Part shown: piece after piece, positions 19,106 through 27,852 of the stretch
Position numbering within the stretch: the stretch's first letter is position 1
Layout: the number at the start of each line of letters is the position of its first letter
The notes under the pieces: model-generated
Database searches by the model: none
The model's input: only the letters and a program-made list of their open reading frames with translations
Told to the model about the DNA's origin: nothing
NCBI GenBank assembly: GCA_013792135.1
Contig: VMSP01000023.1
Span: 22,422 to 86,421, forward strand
Direction of reading: 5' to 3'
Length of the DNA: 64,000 bases
DNA from: Desulfocapsa sp.
GTDB lineage: Bacteria > Desulfobacterota > Desulfobulbia > Desulfobulbales > Desulfocapsaceae
Program-made: the position numbers and the translations under genes

Positions 19106-20155
19106 ATGGATCGACAAAACATTAAAGTTTCGGTCATTATGGCCTGCTATAATTCGTCGGAGTATCTGGACGATGCGATAAGCAGTATTTTAAATCAAAC
19201 GCTAAGTGATCTTGAACTGATACTGATCGATGATTGCTCGACTGACAACACTATCGACATTGCAAGGCGTTACCAGATGCAGGATGATCGAGTAAATGTT
19301 TTATCAATGCCAGTAAATAGTGGCCCGGCAAGTACTCGCAACACTGGTATACGCATTGCGAGAGGAAAATGGCTTGCCATCCTGGATTCTGATGATGTTG
19401 CGCTGCCCTCACGTTTTGAGGAACAGCTTAGGCTGGCCGATAGCGATAACAACCTGATCATGATTATGAGTAATTTCATCTCCATGGACGCAACAGGTCG
19501 TAAAATAAAAGAGCACACATATCCTACAAAACATAAAGATCTAACGGAAAGATTATATTCCATGCGGGCATTTCCACCGCATTCTTCAATGATGTATAGA
19601 AAAAGTGCAGTTGAAAAAATGTTAGTTTTTAACCCGAAATATGCATTATCCCAAGACTACGATTTATGGTTGCGGTTATCGGAAATTGGAAGATTGGCAT
19701 CTATTGATAAACCATTGGTGAGAGTAAGAAAGCATAATCAGAATATATCGAATTTGGAAGGAGGCAGGCGACAGGCTTGTTATGGCTTCGCAGCAGCTGT
19801 CTGCCATTATCTGCGTATAAATCATTGTCCTGATCCTTCAGCTGTTTATGATGAAACGCACTGGCGAGCGTTTATATTATGGATTGAACAGCAACTAATT
19901 GCGGCAGATTATTTTGAAAAGCAAAAAGCGTGGACCGAGGCGCGCGTCAAGTATTTTGCAACAAGGAATAGGTTGTTGGCTATACTTCGATTCGGAAACC
20001 ACCTCCTAAAAACTGGCCACTTCAGCGGGTTGATGTGGAATAAATTTTTTGGTTCGTCGCTGCCAAAATGCTTGGCTCAGGAGTGGATGAAACGGCCCAG
20101 AGCGGTGCAAGTTTCAGATCCGGATTATCAAGAAAGCGAAACAATGTCTTTATGA
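19106..20155 (+). CDS. family 2 glycosyltransferase
   Basis: The 349-residue GT-A enzyme has VSVIMACYNSSEYLDDAI at the start, the LILIDDCSTDNT nucleotide-binding segment, GPASTRNTGIRIARG, and LAILDSDDVA with the metal-binding DxD. LSQDYDLWLRL carries the likely catalytic base (ED/QD-Y/W motif). The C-terminal region (about 240-349) is helical and basic. It overlaps the next gene by four bases. It adds one sugar of the repeat unit; the specificity is unknown. Confidence 0.88.
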   Translation: MDRQNIKVSVIMACYNSSEYLDDAISSILNQTLSDLELILIDDCSTDNTIDIARRYQMQDDRVNVLSMPVNSGPASTRNTGIRIARGKWLAILDSDDVALPSRFEEQLRLADSDNNLIMIMSNFISMDATGRKIKEHTYPTKHKDLTERLYSMRAFPPHSSMMYRKSAVEKMLVFNPKYALSQDYDLWLRLSEIGRLASIDKPLVRVRKHNQNISNLEGGRRQACYGFAAAVCHYLRINHCPDPSAVYDETHWRAFILWIEQQLIAADYFEKQKAWTEARVKYFATRNRLLAILRFGNHLLKTGHFSGLMWNKFFGSSLPKCLAQEWMKRPRAVQVSDPDYQESETMSL

Positions 20156-21315
20156 TTGTCGGTATTGATGCATCAAATATACGTGCCGGTGGTGGAGTAA
20201 CCCATCTGGTCGAACTGCTCCGGGCGGCTGATCCTCAGGTTCACGGCTTCTCACAAGTTATTGTCTGGAGTGGTTTGGCAACCTTGAACCGAATCGATGA
20301 CCGTCCATGGCTGGTGAAAATCCATCAGCCGATACTCGATAAGAGCCTGCCGTATCGCACCTTCTGGCAATGTTTCAAGCTTTGCAACCAGGCTCGAATG
20401 GTTGGATGTGATGTGCTGTTTGTACCTGGTGGGTCGTATGCAGGTAACTTTCATCCGATAGTGACTTTCAGCCAAAATCTGCTGCCGTTTGAGTGGCGAG
20501 AGTTGCGGCGCTATGGGTGGTCTTTTTTTACGATCAAGATGATGTTTTTGCGCTGGACTCAGTCTCGCACTTTCCGTAAGGCAGATGGGGTGATTTTTCT
20601 AACTCAATATGCTCAGGATGCTGTGATGCGGGCAATCGGGTCCATCAATGGACAATCATCGATTGTTCCGCACGGCATTGACGGACGATTTTCCTGCCCG
20701 CCGCGTAAGCAGTTAGCTGTTAACCACTACTCTGATGATAGGCCCTTTCGCCTTCTCTATGTCTCCGTCATAGATCAGTATAAGCATCAGTGGCATGTTG
20801 CGGAGGCGGTAGTACAACTGCGGAAGAGCGGTTTGCCGGTAGAACTGGATCTGGTGGGGCCAGCCTCTCCTCCTGCCTTAAAACGGCTACGAGATAAGCT
20901 TGAACGGGTAGACCCGGCTGGCCATTTTGTTCGTTATACAGGGGCAGTCCCCTATGCTGAACTGCATACACGCTATACGGAGGCGGATGCTTTTGTCTTT
21001 GCCTCAAGCTGCGAGACCTTTGGACAGATTCTGATTGAGGCGATGTCTGCGGGATTACCAATCGCCTGTTCAAAACGGTCGGCCATGCCTGAGTTGCTCG
21101 GTGATGCGGGTGTATATTTCGATCCGGAACGCCCGGGTGAGATAGCGGAGGCATTGCGGTCTCTCTACAATCAGCCTGTACTGCGACGCCAACTTGCCGG
21201 ACGGGCTTATACTGCTGCACAAGATTACTCCTGGGAGCGCTGCGCCCAAGAGACTTTTTCATTTATCGCGCAAGTTGCTGGCCACAGGCAAACTGCTGCT
21301 TCGTTACTTAAATAA
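20152..21315 (+). CDS. family 4 glycosyltransferase (GT-B)
   Basis: The 387-residue protein starts with IVGIDASNIRAGGGVTHLVEL, the glycine-rich acceptor loop of GT4 enzymes. FRLLYVSVIDQYKHQWHVAEA begins the donor domain, and the ExxxxxxxE motif is CETFGQILIEAMSAGLP followed by PELLGDAGVYFDP. The ATG at 20152 overlaps the previous stop; upstream in-frame starts from 20068 lie inside the GT2 gene and are not favoured. Confidence 0.87.
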   Translation: MIVGIDASNIRAGGGVTHLVELLRAADPQVHGFSQVIVWSGLATLNRIDDRPWLVKIHQPILDKSLPYRTFWQCFKLCNQARMVGCDVLFVPGGSYAGNFHPIVTFSQNLLPFEWRELRRYGWSFFTIKMMFLRWTQSRTFRKADGVIFLTQYAQDAVMRAIGSINGQSSIVPHGIDGRFSCPPRKQLAVNHYSDDRPFRLLYVSVIDQYKHQWHVAEAVVQLRKSGLPVELDLVGPASPPALKRLRDKLERVDPAGHFVRYTGAVPYAELHTRYTEADAFVFASSCETFGQILIEAMSAGLPIACSKRSAMPELLGDAGVYFDPERPGEIAEALRSLYNQPVLRRQLAGRAYTAAQDYSWERCAQETFSFIAQVAGHRQTAASLLK

Positions 21316-21334
21316 ATCAACTGGATGGGCTAAT

Positions 21335-22363
21335 ATGTTTACGGATAAAACACTATTAATAACCGGCGGGACCGGTTCCTTCGGCAATGCCGTCCTCCGC
21401 CGCTTTCTCGATACCGATATCAAAGAAATCCGCGTCTTTTCCCGAGATGAAAAGAAGCAGGAAGATATGCGGATTGAGCTGAAGAATTCAAAAGTAAAGT
21501 TCTACATTGGCGATGTACGCAATTATGACAGTCTGTATTCCGCCATGCGCGGAGTTGATTACGTCTTCCACGCCGCAGCCCTGAAACAGGTTCCTTCCTG
21601 CGAGTTCTACCCCATGGAGGCGGTTCGTACCAACATCCTCGGCGCGGAAAACGTCATGAATGCGGCTATTGCCAACGACGTACAGCAGGTGATCGTTCTC
21701 AGCACCGACAAGGCGGTCTATCCGATAAACGCCATGGGTATGTCCAAGGCAATGATGGAGAAGCTGATGGTGGCAAAGGCACGGATGGTCGATCAGCGCG
21801 CCACTAAGCTCTGCGGCACCCGTTATGGTAACGTTATGGCCTCGCGCGGCTCGGTTATTCCTCTCTTTGTTAAACAGATCAAGGAGGGAAAACCACTGAC
21901 TGTGACCGATCCCAATATGACTCGCTTTCTTATGTCCATAGATGATGCGGTGGATTTGGTGATTTATACTTACACCCATGCCAGGCAGGGAGATATCTTT
22001 GTGCAGAAATCTCCTGCATCTACGATCATCGACCTGGCCATTGCCATGAAGGAACTCTTTAATGCCGATAACGCGATCAGGGTTATTGGCACCCGGCATG
22101 GGGAAAAACTGTATGAAACATTGCTGACTCGGGAGGAAATGGTAAGTGCCGAGGATTTGGGCGGCTACTATCGCATCCCTTGCGACGAACGGGATCTGAA
22201 CTACGGCAAATATTTCACCGAAGGGCAGGAAAAGGTCTCCCAGTCGGAGGATTACAACTCTCATAATACCCAAAGGCTCACCATCCCTGAGATCAAGGAG
22301 AAGCTGCTCGGTCTTGATTTTATCCAGCAGGAACTCAAGGGAGGGGTCGGGTGCGCCTATTGA
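21335..22363 (+). CDS. UDP-GlcNAc 4,6-dehydratase/5-epimerase (CapE/FnlA/WbvB type)
   Basis: The 342-residue extended SDR begins with the motif GGTGSFGN (11-18) and has YIGDVRNYDSL, AAALKQVP and STDKAVYPINAMGMSKAMMEK. In the last, Met replaces the usual catalytic Tyr, as in CapE/FlaA1 enzymes. It makes UDP-2-acetamido-2,6-dideoxy-L-arabino-hexulose from UDP-GlcNAc. The ATG at 21335 follows GGATGGG. The frame is open upstream into the GT4 gene, but that part is a shadow. The next two genes overlap or abut it and complete a UDP-6-deoxy-L-hexosamine pathway. Confidence 0.92.
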   Translation: MFTDKTLLITGGTGSFGNAVLRRFLDTDIKEIRVFSRDEKKQEDMRIELKNSKVKFYIGDVRNYDSLYSAMRGVDYVFHAAALKQVPSCEFYPMEAVRTNILGAENVMNAAIANDVQQVIVLSTDKAVYPINAMGMSKAMMEKLMVAKARMVDQRATKLCGTRYGNVMASRGSVIPLFVKQIKEGKPLTVTDPNMTRFLMSIDDAVDLVIYTYTHARQGDIFVQKSPASTIIDLAIAMKELFNADNAIRVIGTRHGEKLYETLLTREEMVSAEDLGGYYRIPCDERDLNYGKYFTEGQEKVSQSEDYNSHNTQRLTIPEIKEKLLGLDFIQQELKGGVGCAY

Positions 22364-23190
22364 TTCTCGGTGGTGATGGCATGCTTGGCCACCAGCTCCT
22401 GAAATCCCTTGCTCCGGGGCATGAGGTAAAAGTGACGCTCCGCCAGGACCTTGAGGCCTATGCTCCTTACAGGCTGTTCGATAATGATAATGCCTACACA
22501 GGTATCGATGTCCGCTCCCTTGAACGGCTGGCAGAGGTGTTTGCTGATTTTCGGCCCCAAGCGGTCATCAACGCCGTGGGTATTGTGAAGCAGCGTCCAA
22601 CTGCCAAGGAGAGCATCCCCAGCCTGGAGATCAATTCGCTTTTGCCCCATCGACTGTCCATACTCTGTAGAGCTGTCGGTGCGCGTCTGATTCACTTGAG
22701 CACTGACTGTATTTTCTCCGGTCGGAAAGGGAACTACCAGGAGGATGACCCTTCCGATGCCGAGGATCTCTACGGTAAAACGAAGTTCCTGGGTGAAGTG
22801 CATGACAGCCACTGCCTGACCCTGCGTACATCTATTATCGGTCGGGAGCTTTCCCGACACAAAAGTCTTCTCGAGTGGTTTCTGGCCCAGACCGGGACGG
22901 TCAAGGGTTTTACCAAGGCAATTTACACAGGGTTCACCACCATGGAAATGGGCCGGATCATAGAAAACATGCTCGTAGATCATCCAGAAGCTTCGGGAGT
23001 CTACCAGGTTTCCAGTGACCCCATTAACAAGTATGACCTGCTTCTGCTGTTCCGGGAAAAGCTTAGTCACCAAGTCGAGATACTTCCGGATGAGACGTTC
23101 TGTTGTGACCGGAGTCTCGATTCTACCCGGTTCCGCAAAGAGTTTGTCTATACCCCCCCGACTTGGGAAGCAATGATTGAGGAGTTGTGA
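22351..23190 (+). CDS. RmlD-like reductase for a UDP-4-keto-6-deoxy-L-aminosugar (WbvR/QnlA-like)
   Basis: The protein has 279 residues; its GTG start is 12 bases inside the end of the dehydratase gene and follows GGAGGGG. It has the RmlD hallmarks: LILGGDGMLGHQL, INAVGIVKQRPTA, LSTDCIFSGRKGNY and the catalytic DLYGKTK. Cap5F/WbjC reductases are longer (about 370 residues, with a cupin tail), so this single-domain enzyme resembles the WbvR/QnlA reductases of UDP-L-RhaNAc/QuiNAc synthesis. The choice between products is inference from length and family. Confidence 0.8.
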   Translation: MRLLILGGDGMLGHQLLKSLAPGHEVKVTLRQDLEAYAPYRLFDNDNAYTGIDVRSLERLAEVFADFRPQAVINAVGIVKQRPTAKESIPSLEINSLLPHRLSILCRAVGARLIHLSTDCIFSGRKGNYQEDDPSDAEDLYGKTKFLGEVHDSHCLTLRTSIIGRELSRHKSLLEWFLAQTGTVKGFTKAIYTGFTTMEMGRIIENMLVDHPEASGVYQVSSDPINKYDLLLLFREKLSHQVEILPDETFCCDRSLDSTRFRKEFVYTPPTWEAMIEEL

Positions 23191-23192
23191 GT

Positions 23193-24320
23193 ATGACTTT
23201 AAAGGTTATGACCATCGTCGGCACTCGGCCTGAAATAATCAAGCTTTGCTGTGTAATGCAAGAATTGGATCAGCATACCAAGCATATCCTTGTGCATTCG
23301 GGCCAGAACTATGATTATGAGCTGAATGAAATTTTCTTCCAGCAGCTCGGAATCAGAAAACCTGATTATTTCCTTAATGCCGTTGGCGAATCCGTTGCCC
23401 AGACCATCGGTAACGTGATTGCTAAATCAGACGAAGTAATGGAGCGGGAGAAACCGGATGCGATCCTGCTCCTGGGGGATACCAACAGCTGTCTGTCCGC
23501 CATCCCCGCCAAGCGTCGCAAGATCCCTATCTTCCATATGGAGGCGGGAAACCGCTGCTTCGACTTACGCGTGCCGGAGGAGATCAACCGCAAGATCGTC
23601 GACCATATCAGCGATATCAACATGACCTATACCGAGCATGCTCGCCGCTACCTGCTGGCCGAAGGGCTGCGACCCGAAACGGTTATGAAGACTGGCTCCC
23701 CCATGAAGGAGGTGCTTGGTCACTACCTGCCGCAGATTGAGTCGTCCGATGTTCTGGAAAAACTGGGAGTGGAGGCCGGGAAATACTTCGTTGTTAGTGC
23801 CCATCGGGAAGAGAATGTCGACAGCGAGGAAAATTTTACCGATCTGCTCGCCTCGTTGAGTGCTATCTCAACAAAATACGGTCACCCAATTATATTTTCC
23901 ACTCACCCTCGTACCAGAAAGAAACTTGAAGATCGCGGGGATACCCTGGACCCACGCATCCGTTTTTTGAAGCCGCTTGGCTTTTTTGAGTACGTGAAAC
24001 TCCAGATGCATGCTAAATGCGTCATTTCGGACAGCGGCACCATAACGGAAGAATCATCCATCCTCAACTTTCCGGCTGTCACTATCCGTCAGGCTCATGA
24101 GCGTCCAGAGGGGATGGACGAGGGGACCTTGATCATGTGCGGCCTGCAAGCTGATAGGATTATTGAGTCTATTGAGGTTGTTATTTCCCAGTTTTCGAAG
24201 GAACCGCGTCGCTTCAGACTGGTACAGGACTACGATACGGATAATGTGTCCCAAAAGGTATTGCGGATCATCTTGAGTTATACGGACTATGTGAACCGGG
24301 TCGTTTGGAAGAAGTCTTGA
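23193..24320 (+). CDS. UDP-N-acetylhexosamine 2-epimerase (WecB/CapG/WbvD family)
   Basis: The 375-residue non-hydrolysing epimerase has TIVGTRPEIIKL, HSGQNYDYELNEIFF, LLLGDTNSCLSA, FHMEAGNRCFD, SAHREENVD and SDSGTITEESS. It changes the C2 configuration of the UDP-6-deoxy-L-aminosugar made by the two preceding enzymes, giving UDP-L-FucNAc or UDP-L-QuiNAc. The ATG at 23193 is chosen because GAGGAG sits eight bases upstream; the GTG at 23187 is too close to it. Confidence 0.92.
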   Translation: MTLKVMTIVGTRPEIIKLCCVMQELDQHTKHILVHSGQNYDYELNEIFFQQLGIRKPDYFLNAVGESVAQTIGNVIAKSDEVMEREKPDAILLLGDTNSCLSAIPAKRRKIPIFHMEAGNRCFDLRVPEEINRKIVDHISDINMTYTEHARRYLLAEGLRPETVMKTGSPMKEVLGHYLPQIESSDVLEKLGVEAGKYFVVSAHREENVDSEENFTDLLASLSAISTKYGHPIIFSTHPRTRKKLEDRGDTLDPRIRFLKPLGFFEYVKLQMHAKCVISDSGTITEESSILNFPAVTIRQAHERPEGMDEGTLIMCGLQADRIIESIEVVISQFSKEPRRFRLVQDYDTDNVSQKVLRIILSYTDYVNRVVWKKS

Positions 24321-24322
24321 GG

Positions 24323-25525
24323 ATGGACAATGTAATGCGTATTGCGTTAATCGCCGATGCCTTTCCGCCCATGCGTTCATCCGGGGCGGTCCAGCTTAGG
24401 GATTTGTCTTTGGAATTCGTAAAGCAAGGCCACCAGCCAACCGTGATGATTCCAGACTCGGATATTGATCACCCGTGGTTGCTGGAAGACATGAAGGGCG
24501 CACAGGTGCTCAGATTGAAGGCACCGCGCACTAAAGATATTGGTTATGTGTCGCGTACGATCAACGAATTTTTGATGCCCTTTGCCATACTGCGCAATCT
24601 TCGGAAAAGTCCATTCGCGGATGTTCGATGGCACGGTGTAGTGTGGTATTCACCGACGATTTTTCTTGGGCCGATTGCGAATGCTTTGAAAAAGGCCAGT
24701 ACTTGTCGGAGTTATTTGATCATCCGGGATATCTTCCCTGAATGGGCAGTCGATATGGGGCTGCTCAGTCGTGGTTTGCCTTATTGCTTTTTCAAGCTCA
24801 TTGAGCGCTACCAGTATTCTGTGGCGGATATTATTGGTGTACAGACACCGGCAAATCTCGCTTATTTTGATGATTGGGCGAAGCAGCCAAGGCGGCGAGT
24901 TGAAGTGCTGCAGAATTGGCTGGCTGACGCACCCGATGTTGGCTCAAGTATTTCGGTGGCTGATGGGCCGCTGTCGGGACGGACAATTTTTGTCTACGCT
25001 GGCAACATGGGGGTTGCCCAGGGCGTGGATGTCCTGATTGACTTGGCCGAGCGTTTGCGTAACCGACGCGATCTCGGTTTTCTGTTTGTTGGTCGCGGCA
25101 GTGATGTCCAGCGTTTGCGTGGCGATGTCAAAGCCCGTGGACTAGACAATGTGGCTTTTCATGACGAGATTGATCCCTCGGAAATTCCCGGCCTGTACGC
25201 CCAATGCCATGTCGGCATGGTGGCACTGGATCCGCGCCACAAGACGCACAATATTCCCGGCAAGTTCCTTTCCTATATGCAGGCAGGCTTGCCGGTTCTG
25301 GCAAGCATTAACCCCGGTAATGATCTGGCAGAAATAATTGAGCGCGAAGGTGTTGGGCGAGTCTGCACGGATCACTCGGTAGATACATTGCAGCGACTGG
25401 CGGAGGAACTTGTGGACGAAATCATTCCTAGAAAAAGCGTGGCGGCCCATTGCTGTGCATTGTCGGCAAAGCTCTTTTCGCCAGAGGTGGCAGTGAAACA
25501 AATCGCTGCGGCATTAGAAAGCTGA
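24323..25525 (+). CDS. family 4 glycosyltransferase (WbuB-like, 6-deoxy-L-aminosugar transferase)
   Basis: This GT-B protein of 400 residues has RIALIADAFPPMRSSGAVQ, RDIFPEWAVDMG, the donor-domain start TIFVYAGNMGVAQGVDVL, and KFLSYMQAGLPVLA with the acidic motif shifted to NPGNDLAEII. Proteins with RDIFPEWAVD are typical of the WbuB group found directly after the FnlABC/QnlAB genes, and probably transfer that sugar onto the lipid-linked intermediate. The ATG at 24323 is preferred because GAAGAAG lies eight bases upstream. Confidence 0.85.
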   Translation: MDNVMRIALIADAFPPMRSSGAVQLRDLSLEFVKQGHQPTVMIPDSDIDHPWLLEDMKGAQVLRLKAPRTKDIGYVSRTINEFLMPFAILRNLRKSPFADVRWHGVVWYSPTIFLGPIANALKKASTCRSYLIIRDIFPEWAVDMGLLSRGLPYCFFKLIERYQYSVADIIGVQTPANLAYFDDWAKQPRRRVEVLQNWLADAPDVGSSISVADGPLSGRTIFVYAGNMGVAQGVDVLIDLAERLRNRRDLGFLFVGRGSDVQRLRGDVKARGLDNVAFHDEIDPSEIPGLYAQCHVGMVALDPRHKTHNIPGKFLSYMQAGLPVLASINPGNDLAEIIEREGVGRVCTDHSVDTLQRLAEELVDEIIPRKSVAAHCCALSAKLFSPEVAVKQIAAALES

Positions 25526-25659
25526 ATGCACATATGAAAGAGCCGCTCCTCATAAATGTCCTGGAACTGGACCGGCTGTTGTGGTGTGTTTGCAATATAG
25601 CCAATTCCACACCAAATAGAGAACTCACAATCCATGCATGCGTCAGGGATATTTTGTAA

Positions 25660-27024
25660 ATGAAAACACATATTCAAGAAAAGGCCGCGCTGCTGCTGAT
25701 AAGTGATAGTGTGGCGATGTCGTTCTCGTTCGTCATTGCCCTCCTCCTTGGTCATAAGGCCCATTTAACCCTTGGCCTCCTTTGTCGCCATCTCTGGGGC
25801 TTTGCGGCCCTCTTTGTTCCCACGCTCCTCATTTTCTTTGTCCTTGACGGATATGCCCTGCACAAAGTCCGGCAACGTTTTGGCCAGCAGGCATTGATCC
25901 TCGGCTGTGGGTTGCTGGCAAGTTCGATTTTGTCGACGTTTATATTCTTTTTCTTCCGGGACCCGGTTCCGCGTGCAGTATTCCTTATTTTTTATGGAAG
26001 CGCATTCATTCTTGTTGTCTACTTCCGTAAAATCCTCAACCAACGTATGCTTACATCGACCCAATGGCTGACCCTCATTGTCGGTGACGGAAAAAGAAGT
26101 TCGGAAGTGGCGCAGTTCATCAATGCCAGTGCCTATCTTCGCACAGAAGTCGTCGGCTATGTGTCTGAAGGAAACGGGAGCCAGGCGCAGGACCACCTGC
26201 CTCACCTGGGGCACATAGACGATCTGGTTTCGATTGCCAGAGAAATGGCTGTTGATCAGGTCATCGTCGCAGTTCCCTCCCGGGACGATAACCTGATTAA
26301 ATTGTTGCTGGAATGTATGCAAAGCAAGATCAAGGTTTCAGAATTCAGAAGAGTGATCGAGGAAATAACCGGCAGGGTGCCGATCGACCATCTCAATGAC
26401 AACTGGTTCCTTCTTGAATTAAGCAGTTCAAATAAACGATATTTCTGGTACACGAAACGCTTAGCCGATATTGCGGTCTCCTGTATCGGGCTCTGCCTGG
26501 CATTGCCCCTGTCTCCCTTCATTGTCTTGCTGATCAAGATCGACTCACGGGGGCCGGTATTTTATTCCCAGCAACGCATGGGAAGGGGGAGTAAGCCTTT
26601 TGTCGCCTGGAAACTGAGAACTATGGTCGATGGTGCTGACCGTAACAACGTCCACTGGACCACGGACAATGACGACCGCATCACCCGAGTGGGCAGGATT
26701 GTGCGCAAGACGCGGCTGGATGAAGTGCCGCAGTTGCTCAATATCTTCAAGGGAGAAATGAGCCTGATCGGTCCGAGGCCGGAGGCGCTCAGCCTGGTGG
26801 AGATGTACACCAGAGAGATTCCCTATTACCCGGAACGGCATATGGTAACGCCCGGAATCACGGGCTGGGCGCAGATCAATTATCCCTACGGCAATTCCAT
26901 CGAAGATACGCGCCAGAAGCTGATGTATGATTTCTACTATATCAAAAACCGAAGTGTAATCCTTGATCTTATGATCTTTTTGCGGACGATCCGGATTGTT
27001 CTAACAGGGAAGGGGGCGATGTAG
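25660..27024 (+). CDS. polyprenyl-phosphate sugar phosphotransferase (WbaP/WcaJ type), complete copy A
   Basis: This 454-residue enzyme starts the repeat unit by moving a sugar-1-phosphate to undecaprenyl phosphate. Four helices lie in the first 125 residues, followed by a Rossmann-like domain (LTLIVGDGKRSSEVAQ), another membrane segment (about 270-290), and the catalytic domain with SRGPVFYSQQRMGRG, AWKLRTM, TRLDEVPQLLNI, MSLIGPRPE, PGITGWAQI and DFYYIKNRS. Three later segments of the window (27853-28725, 32844-33172, 34122-34671) are truncated copies of its 3' part. A hairpin repeat follows the stop. The TA island starts directly after it. Confidence 0.95.
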   Translation: MKTHIQEKAALLLISDSVAMSFSFVIALLLGHKAHLTLGLLCRHLWGFAALFVPTLLIFFVLDGYALHKVRQRFGQQALILGCGLLASSILSTFIFFFFRDPVPRAVFLIFYGSAFILVVYFRKILNQRMLTSTQWLTLIVGDGKRSSEVAQFINASAYLRTEVVGYVSEGNGSQAQDHLPHLGHIDDLVSIAREMAVDQVIVAVPSRDDNLIKLLLECMQSKIKVSEFRRVIEEITGRVPIDHLNDNWFLLELSSSNKRYFWYTKRLADIAVSCIGLCLALPLSPFIVLLIKIDSRGPVFYSQQRMGRGSKPFVAWKLRTMVDGADRNNVHWTTDNDDRITRVGRIVRKTRLDEVPQLLNIFKGEMSLIGPRPEALSLVEMYTREIPYYPERHMVTPGITGWAQINYPYGNSIEDTRQKLMYDFYYIKNRSVILDLMIFLRTIRIVLTGKGAM

Positions 27025-27027
27025 AGT

Positions 27028-27065
27028 TTTGTTGGGTTACGCTGGCGCTAACCCAACCTACGTGA
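27028..27065. repeat. GTTGGGTTACG...CCCAACCTACGTGACT hairpin after copy A
   Basis: GTTGGGTTACGCTGGCG followed by CTAACCCAACCTACGTGACT forms a hairpin. Related words follow copies B (29040-29086), C (33184-33232) and D (34839-34874) of the sugar phosphotransferase, and a lone copy lies at 54170-54212. The element could act as a transcription or mRNA end signal and as a recombination point. Confidence 0.75.
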
Positions 27066-27066
27066 C

Positions 27067-27095
27067 TTGACACTATTGTCACTATCCAGTACAGT
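27067..27095 (+). promoter_or_regulatory. sigma70-type promoter of the phd/PIN pair
   Basis: TTGACA (27067-27072), a 17-base spacer and TACAGT (27090-27095) predict a start near 27102, about 43 bases before the antitoxin ATG. TGACACTATTGTCA forms a small inverted repeat across the -35 region, a possible Phd-type operator. The promoter begins right after the hairpin repeat. Confidence 0.65.
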
Positions 27096-27144
27096 CATAT
27101 CAGTTGTATTAATCATGCTAATCATATTGGTCGCAGGGGGAGCT

Positions 27145-27405
27145 ATGTTAAAAACCGTATCCGCTATAAAGGCACGCCAGAATCTCGGGCAGGTAATGAA
27201 TGAGGTTTTTCTCAAGGATGATGAATATATTGTCGAGCGTTCCGGCAAACCACTGGTGGCGATTATTCCCATCGAAAAGTATCTGAATATGACAGGCAAG
27301 CGCAAAGAATTTTTCAGATTGTATGATTCGCTTCAGGGAACTGCAGATAACTCTTCATCTGTTGATGACGATATTACAGAAGCCCTGACTGCCGCACGTC
27401 GATGA
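27145..27405 (+). CDS. Phd/YefM-family antitoxin
   Basis: The 86-residue protein begins with TVSAIKARQNLGQVMNEV, the Phd DNA-binding domain, followed by YIVERSGKPLVAIIPIEKYL. The acidic tail (VDDDITEALTAARR) would wrap the toxin. The ATG at 27145 has GGGGGAG just upstream; the frame is open to 27067 but that part covers the promoter. It overlaps the PIN toxin gene by four bases (ATGA) and is expected to autorepress the pair. Confidence 0.88.
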   Translation: MLKTVSAIKARQNLGQVMNEVFLKDDEYIVERSGKPLVAIIPIEKYLNMTGKRKEFFRLYDSLQGTADNSSSVDDDITEALTAARR

Positions 27406-27833
27406 TCCGTATTGTTCTGGATACGGACCTGTTTGTCAGTGCTTTGCTCAAACCTGACTCAAATCCTGACATAATTTTACATTTGGTCAAAGATGAGAAG
27501 GTTCTCTTACTCATGTCAGATTCTATTTGCCATGAGATCTCCAGGGTTCTGACCTATCCCAAAATCAGAAAGCGGCTTACTGTTTCTGACGAAGAGCTAA
27601 AAAACTTTGTGCAATTGCTTGGTACTGTTGCCATCATAACCCCAGGCACCCTTAATCTACCGCCGATAGATGCTGACCCAGACGATACGAAATATCTGGT
27701 CTGTGCCGTCGAAGGGCATGCCGATTATATTGTTTCCGGCGATCATCATCTAACCGACCTGGTGATGTACCGAGGCATACGCATCGTCACTCCGGTAGAC
27801 TTCATTCAAATAGTATCCACACTCTCAGACTAA
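27402..27833 (+). CDS. PIN-domain toxin, COG1569 type
   Basis: The 143-residue protein has a PIN fold: IVLDTDLFVSALL with the first acidic residue, SDSICHEISRVL, and a DPDDTKYLVCA acidic cluster followed by YIVSGDHHLTDL. These Asp residues would bind the metal of an endoribonuclease. The family motif is usually VLDTNVLVSAL, so N is replaced by D here (TDL). Paired with the Phd-type gene upstream. A degenerate copy of the sugar phosphotransferase gene begins 20 bases after the stop. Confidence 0.87.
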   Translation: MIRIVLDTDLFVSALLKPDSNPDIILHLVKDEKVLLLMSDSICHEISRVLTYPKIRKRLTVSDEELKNFVQLLGTVAIITPGTLNLPPIDADPDDTKYLVCAVEGHADYIVSGDHHLTDLVMYRGIRIVTPVDFIQIVSTLSD

Positions 27834-27852
27834 AGAAAATTTTGATTATGGC

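Noticed and set aside
21488..22273. A 261-codon frame on the minus strand opposite the capE-like gene
   Set aside because: The plus-strand frame has full SDR motifs over the same bases; the minus frame is His/Val-rich with no family pattern.
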